A stretch of DNA of 64,000 nt from Flammula alnicola (taxonomy: Eukaryota; Basidiomycota; Agaricomycetes; Agaricales; Strophariaceae). Where the stretch lies: positions 1 to 64,000 of the forward strand of contig JADNRV010000160.1 in NCBI GenBank assembly GCA_015499995.1, in the 5' to 3' direction. Below are positions 59,012 through 64,000 of this stretch, piece after piece. Made by a program: the position numbers and the translations under genes. A model generated the notes under the pieces. The model saw only the letters and a program-made list of their open reading frames with translations. It was not told the DNA's origin and searched no databases. How positions within the stretch are numbered: position 1 is the stretch's first letter; the number at the start of each line of letters is the position of its first letter.

Positions 59012-61524
59012 ATGGCATCGAAATTGTCATCGTTCCACCAACCGTCTGTAATTGGCTCTTCCTTGCTGAAGAATGCTCCGGACGCGGTACCGCCGATAGA
59101 TGAGCTCGAAAAGTTGCAGTCCGAGCTTAGGTCTGCTAAGCAGAAAGCTCTCGAACGAGGCCGAAAGGCGGAGGAGGACCTAAGAACAATTGAAGAATCC
59201 ATGCGCCGGATGACAGAGAAGGAGAAGGGAAAATTCAAGGCGATTGATAAAGTAAAGCGAGAACCAGACTGTGCGTACAATCTGATGTTGTTTAAAGGCC
59301 CGATTTCTGACTATTGTCTTCCAAATCTCTCTCCATTTCAACAAATTTACCTGGTCCTATTGCTATGTTTGCAATGCCCACTCATTCTGAACTGCACCAT
59401 GATCAAACCACAAATTACTGGTCGTCGAACGAATTCAAATCCATCGTCGCGCGCTTTTTCTGGTGTCTTGAAATCGTATCATGCAATGGCGCTGGAATGC
59501 ACTTTCGACATGAATTATCTGTCTGTCCAATATGACCTTAAACCATGCCATCTCTCCAGTCACACCTCTTCCCGATGCCGATGAATCAAGGCCTTCAAGC
59601 TCTTATCTTGCAGGCTCCTCAAAATCGCGTAACAATTCTCACCCTCTCAATGCTCTGCCTTCTTCTTCCAGGTCTTCACTAGATCCGCGCCGTTCGTAAG
59701 TGACCTTCATGTCGACAACATATACTTGAAGTCACCTTGGCTCATAGCGCCGCCGACGAATTGAGAAAGAAGAAGAAGAAACGCAAACGAGAAGGAGGAG
59801 ATAGCGATGTCGACTCAGGTAGAGTCTCCGATATGATGTCTGATGTAGGATATTAACGACCGTTATTTTTGAAAGAGTTGCAAAGACCTCATAAAATATC
59901 GCCACCGGCGGCCCATGCCACACCGCACGTCCAACCTCCGAAATCTACAAAACCCACCATCTCAGCCACTGTACCGCACAATAAGGTCTTTCCCTCTCTT
60001 TCTCTCTCATCTTTCACAGATGCTCACACGACGCGCCAAGGCCCAATTGCAAGCCGGACCCGATTTCTCTGTTCCTCCAGCTCAACAACTCCTTCCCCCT
60101 CGGCCACCTATACCAACACCACCAATACCCGGGCCGAGCAAGCCCACCGAAGTCAAGGAAGATTTCAGCAAAGCGAAACAACCGTCACAAATTCTCGTTT
60201 CGACTTTTTACACAAGCATTGAACCATATATACGCAATATCAAAGAAGAAGATGTCGGTTTCATGGAATACACAGGCGATGAGGTGGAGCCATATGTTAT
60301 GCCGAAATTAGGTCGACATTACCTCGAAGTATGGGAAGAGCAAGATAGCGGTGTCCTGCCACCGGTCTTGCTCGGAGATCTACCAGTGGCGCCCCCTTCC
60401 TCCTTTGCGGCTCCGACTCCCAACTGGGATCCCTCGAAGCTTGACGACCCTGATCTGGACAACGAAGAGAAAGGACACGGGCCACTTACGGAAAGAGTGA
60501 TAAGCGCTCTACTTCCCATACCGGATTTGACGGTATGGAAAGGTGTAAAGGCTGCGGAGGACGCCATGGAAGGGCGGCCTGGTGGAAGCGGGGCTGCTGC
60601 CGCCAGACGCGAGAGGCTGAATGTTACGGATCTGGAAGCGAGGATAAGGGATACTATGCGGTATCATGGTCTACTTGACGCTGTGGTGAGTTGAAACCCT
60701 CTAATCATGTTTTTTATGTTGTTTCTTTTTTTTTTTTTTTGCAATTCGCAATGATCGGCAAAATCTGACCATCTATTGTGTTACAGCCTAATTTTACCGA
60801 GAAAGTCGATGATCCTATAGCCACTGCCCTTCGAGAGGCACAAAGGGAGTTGCGCAAGGTCGTCGCCACAAACAAAGCTCGGAAAACTCGGCTTGCAGCA
60901 ATCGCGCGCGATAGGCTCGGGTACCAGGAGTACCTAGAACTCCGAGATTCTATCGATAAAAACATCACAACACTCTATGCTAAGCTGCAGAAGAAAGACA
61001 CCCCAAAGCTGAGCAAGAAGAAGAAGAAACCCCTACAAGGGGCTGCAGCTGCAGCTGCAGCCGCCGCCGCCGCCAACGCTGCAAAAGGCAGCGCGGCACC
61101 CGAGGACCCGCCTTCGACTCTAGCACCGTGTCCTGCTGCCCTTGGGTTGATGCCCGACGAAGACAACCGCTTAACGGTTAATGAACAACTGAAGCAGTTG
61201 ATCGAGACACGGCGCCAGTGGGTGGACACTGTCGGCTCCATATTTGACGAGAAGGAAATGGAAAACCCCGGGCGAATATATGGTCTTCCGAAGGAGAGCA
61301 TATATTTTGGAATTGACGAGGAGGTGCAAGCCGTACTGGCCGCCCAGGCTCCGAACACGTCTGCGTGCACTAATTCTGCCATAAACGCGTCAAATTCGCG
61401 GCCGTCATCCACTATGAATGGGATGCAGAACGGTGCTATGAACGGCTTTTCACGGACGAATCTCAGCAACGGCAGCCATAAAGGCAAGGAGCGGGCTAGA
61501 AGCGACGCTATGGACATCGGATGA
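59012..61524 (+). CDS. ADA3: SAGA/ADA complex subunit ADA3 (NGG1)
   Basis: Adaptor in the histone acetyltransferase module, bridging Ada2/Gcn5 to the complex. Exons 59012-59270, 59560-59695, 59748-59818, 59876-59985, 60020-60685, 60787-61524; 660 codons in frame (659 aa). An N-terminal coiled coil (LEKLQSELRSAKQKALERGR) is followed by a basic linker (KKKKKRKREGG). The C-terminal ADA3 domain contains LTERVISALLP, ARIRDTMRYHGLLDA, a central helix pair (DPIATALREAQRELRKVVAT, RDRLGYQEYLELRDS) and a 13-Ala run near 100 residues before the end. Intron 1 is 289 nt, long for this window, and is set by the only in-frame acceptor (CTCTCCAG, 59559). Intron 4 skips 34 nt that are also open in frame-shifted form. 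Confidence 0.88.
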
Positions 61525-61958
61525 CCATGATTTTTTGGATGGCTCTTTATTTCCTTTCCCAGGAACCTCTTCAATTATTCTATTTCGCCTGGCTTTCGGT
61601 TCGACTTTTATTGCCAACCCTGCCTTTGTCGGGAGCTTTTCCTTTCCGTCGTTTTCTTTGCTCTCTGTTTTTCAATTGCTCTGTACATATTTTATTCCAT
61701 TCCAGTTATCGCTTCACTTACTCTGATCACCTTACCAACCATCCATTCGCCTCACTGTTATCGACAATTCACTCACTCTTCTCCGTCCCTCATAGCTATA
61801 TTATTCCTTACATTGTGAATGCATGATTTGCTCGCCGCCGCAAGCAACAGCTCTTAACCTTTTCACGTTTAATATAAGCAATAACTAGGACGTGTGCATA
61901 AAGGGAACTATAATCCGGCAAGAAATATAGGGATGATATTAGATAGATATCCTCTGTA
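61525..61958. other. Convergent spacer ADA3 / RPA34.5
   Basis: 434 bp, pyrimidine-rich; 3' regions of two convergent genes. No gene seen. Confidence 0.45.
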
Positions 61959-62994
61959 TCAGGCAACTTTGGACTTCTTCGTCTTTTTTGCGGGGGTTTC
62001 TGACACGTCTGCTACATCGCCCTTTCGTTTCTTTCCCTTTGTTGATTTCACTTCAGCTTCGATCTCCGAAGGTCCTTGGGCATCAGGTGCAGGTTCATCG
62101 GCTTTCTTTGTGTGTTTCTTCTTTGGGGGTGGTGGCTGAGATTCCTCCGGCACGATGTCGACATCCATCGTTCTCTCATCTTCATTAGCGTCAATTCCAT
62201 CCGCAAGAAACCCATATGGAATATATTTATGTTTGAGGACATCTTGTGGATAGGAGAAACGCGGCGGGTTTGTGTGAGAGGCTTCGCTGGATAACGAGGG
62301 ATTTGGTGTAGGTATAACTGCTTGGGCTGCAACCACTAGGTTGTATGCGATAGGTTTGGGCGCTATTGCGTTATTTCTGTAATCAGTTTTTCTGTTCGAC
62401 AATTGTCGGGTTCGACGCACCTGGATAGAGCTTTCCTTTCTTGCTTTTCCGAGGGAGTAGACACGAAAGGCTTTTGATTTCTTCGCCGCCTATAGGTTGG
62501 CTGTCGTCATTGCCCACAGACCAAATATCGAATGTCGTGTGTTTGCGCTTTATCGTTCCGATACAAGCACTCTTCGAGGAAGAGGGAACCTCGACCTTCA
62601 AGTTCTCTAAGTATTTGGGTTTCACCTAGAAGTCCCAGAGGCATTTTCACACTAAGTTCCATGAAGTCCAACGCGTCAAAGAATCGGGCGCGTAACTCAC
62701 ACTCTCCGGAACACGTATGAGCCAGAGCTCAAGATCGTCATCGTTGTTGACTGCATCCCAATCGAATTCTCCGGCATCGACGCCTTCTCCGTTTATGAGG
62801 ACAGCGTCTGGCGGGGGAGCATAAGCCCAGTTGAGGTCGACACCCTCATTTTTGCTTGGGTCTTCTGCTACAGATTTCTTCTTCCCTTTGTTGTCTTTTT
62901 TTGATGACTTTTTCTTGGTGGCAATAGAAATTTGAGGCGGAGGGGTCACTGATGATCTAGAAGAGGAACTTGGGGAAGGCGATGCTGCAGGCAT
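61959..62994 (-). CDS. RPA34: RNA polymerase I subunit RPA34.5-like, with a frame conflict
   Basis: Subunit of the Pol I heterodimer with RPA49, needed for rRNA transcription. Exons on the minus strand: 62994-62701, 62625-62421, 62376-61959. Exon 1 is Ser-rich and basic, then acidic, ending DDLELWLIRVPES. Exon 2 continues KPKYLENLKVEVPSSS and LSCLLPRKSKKGKLYPG. Exon 3 gives APKPIAYNLVVAAQAV and a Lys-rich nucleolar-type tail (KGKKRKG, AKKTKKSK). Exons 1-2 join in frame. The 44-nt gap between exons 2 and 3 leaves the frame off by one base, so either the splice is non-canonical, the sequence has an indel, or the gene is damaged. Family call rests on the exon 1-2 junction block. Confidence 0.72.
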
Positions 62995-63298
62995 TGAAAA
63001 ATATGGATTCCCTCGACGACCGTGAAAACGAGTTAATTCATCAAGTTTCTATTTTTATACGAGGGCATCGCCTTCCAGGAATAACAAGGTGCCACATATC
63101 TTGTGACTTTCCCCGCGTCGCGTGACGGCGTCGCGCTAAGTTTCAACTTCAACTTGAACATTGATGAACAAAACAAGAACAGAAACGTCTCACACTCACT
63201 CAGTTCTATGAGTTTCTGCCCCATTAAATCAACTCAGGCACGTAGTAACATATCCAATCTGTTTAGCTCGTTCTGACTTGTATAGTTATTCTTCAGAA

Positions 63299-64000
63299 AT
63301 GTCTGATTTGGTACTGAGAGAATGCCCCATTTGCTTCGAATCCATCCCATTTGAAAGGGTTCTTTTCTTACATTGCGGTATTTCTTTGTCGTATATGATT
63401 CAACGTCTATCTGTGTCTTACAAATTCATAGGACATAAGATTTGTAGTGTCTGCATCGCAAGATGTAAGGCCGAATGCGTTGTGTGCCGAAAACCGATAC
63501 TCGAAACCCCTCATCGGGTCTATCTCAGTATGGACGAAATTGTCCAAGAAAAGGCCCTTCACTTCGTTGAAAGATTGAATAAAATCAATGTGGACACTCC
63601 TGCAACTAGTGTCGAGAAAACGAGCGGCAAAATTGAAAGACTACTAGAGAAAAATGGCGACCCAGCGACTGTGGTATGTTTTACTTGCTTCCATCCCTCT
63701 ACCGTTTTGACCACTTTATAGAAAGCTATCCTTGATGCAAAGAAGGATCTGGAAGAGAGGATAGCACCTTTGTTTGGACGATGGGCTGAAGTGAGGAGGG
63801 AAAACAAACGCTTACGCGAACGGTTGGACACGTTGAAAGCAAGCAAGGAACTCTACTCAGAAGAGACGAAGAAGGCTAGGCGAGCAGTGCTGGGTGAAAG
63901 AGAAGAAACCGACCGGCATAAGCAGCGAGCTGAAAGATATAAGTCTGAAATCAAGAAGAAAGACGGAGAGATAACGAAGTTGCTACGCGGCCAAGAAGAA
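63299..64000 (+). CDS. RING-finger protein with coiled coil, 5' part only
   Basis: Probable E3 ubiquitin ligase or RING scaffold, cut by the window end. Exons 63299-63377, 63432-63673, 63722 onward; 200 codons visible and in frame. The C3HC4 RING is at residues 8-50: CPIC, then HCGHKICSVC, then CVVC. The sequence after residue about 105 is a strongly charged heptad-rich coiled coil (RRENKRLRERLDTLKASKEL, KKDGEITKLLRGQEE) that runs off the edge. The ATG lies 304 bp from the divergent RPA34.5 start. Confidence 0.85.

Overview
The window looks like nuclear DNA of a filamentous basidiomycete, most likely a mushroom-forming Agaricomycete. The evidence is very intron-dense genes (most introns 48-70 nt with GTRNGT-type donors), long pyrimidine-rich leaders, and a typical gene repertoire: CBM21 phosphatase regulator, basidiomycete-style P450, secreted chitin deacetylase, DOPA dioxygenase, PL14-type lyase and an SLC41 transporter. 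All exon models were built by hand from splice sites and frame continuity. Where I call a model intact, its exons sum to a whole number of codons with no internal stop.

Layout. (1) 1-11.1 kb is repeat territory: the frameshifted 3' end of a Ty3/gypsy pol, two spliced genes antisense to it (639-2025 and 3227-5304), two copies of a hairpin plus polypurine tract, and a probable long LTR (about 5777-9842) into which a complete pol-less Ty1/copia-type element (5918-7614) and a 422-bp hAT-type MITE (8591-9012) have inserted, each with an exact target duplication. (2) 11.1-28.0 kb holds a broken membrane-protein gene, a CBM21/PP1 regulatory subunit and an intact P450. This stretch is bounded by two duplicated blocks in inverted orientation (A and B). 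Their order, A-B at the left and reverse-A then reverse-B at the right, is what an inversion made by staggered breaks would leave. (3) 29.5-44.1 kb is mainly housekeeping: a Zn2Cys6 regulator, adenylate kinase and OST48 (divergent pair), an unrecognised nuclear-type protein, a SEL1/MYND protein, glutamate 5-kinase, a small unassigned gene and PRPP synthetase. (4) 45.5-50.4 kb has secreted and accessory genes: chitin deacetylase, DOPA 4,5-dioxygenase and a repeat-rich secreted Ser/Thr/Asn/Ala protein. (5) 52.2-64 kb: a TMEM163/CDF-like membrane protein, a PL14-type lyase, an SLC41 Mg transporter, SAGA subunit ADA3, RNA polymerase I subunit RPA34.5, and the start of a RING/coiled-coil protein cut by the window edge.

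How the genes relate. The housekeeping genes serve amino-acid and nucleotide supply (PRO1, PRS, ADK), ER N-glycosylation (OST48) and transcription (ADA3, RPA34.5). No biosynthetic cluster is evident. The most distinctive points are the staggered-break inversion signature, spliced antisense cargo genes in gypsy elements, the compact pol-less copia element with a three-frame-open 23-bp repeat, and a run of very small exons (5, 10, 12, 12, 13 and 14 nt) needed to keep conserved proteins in frame.
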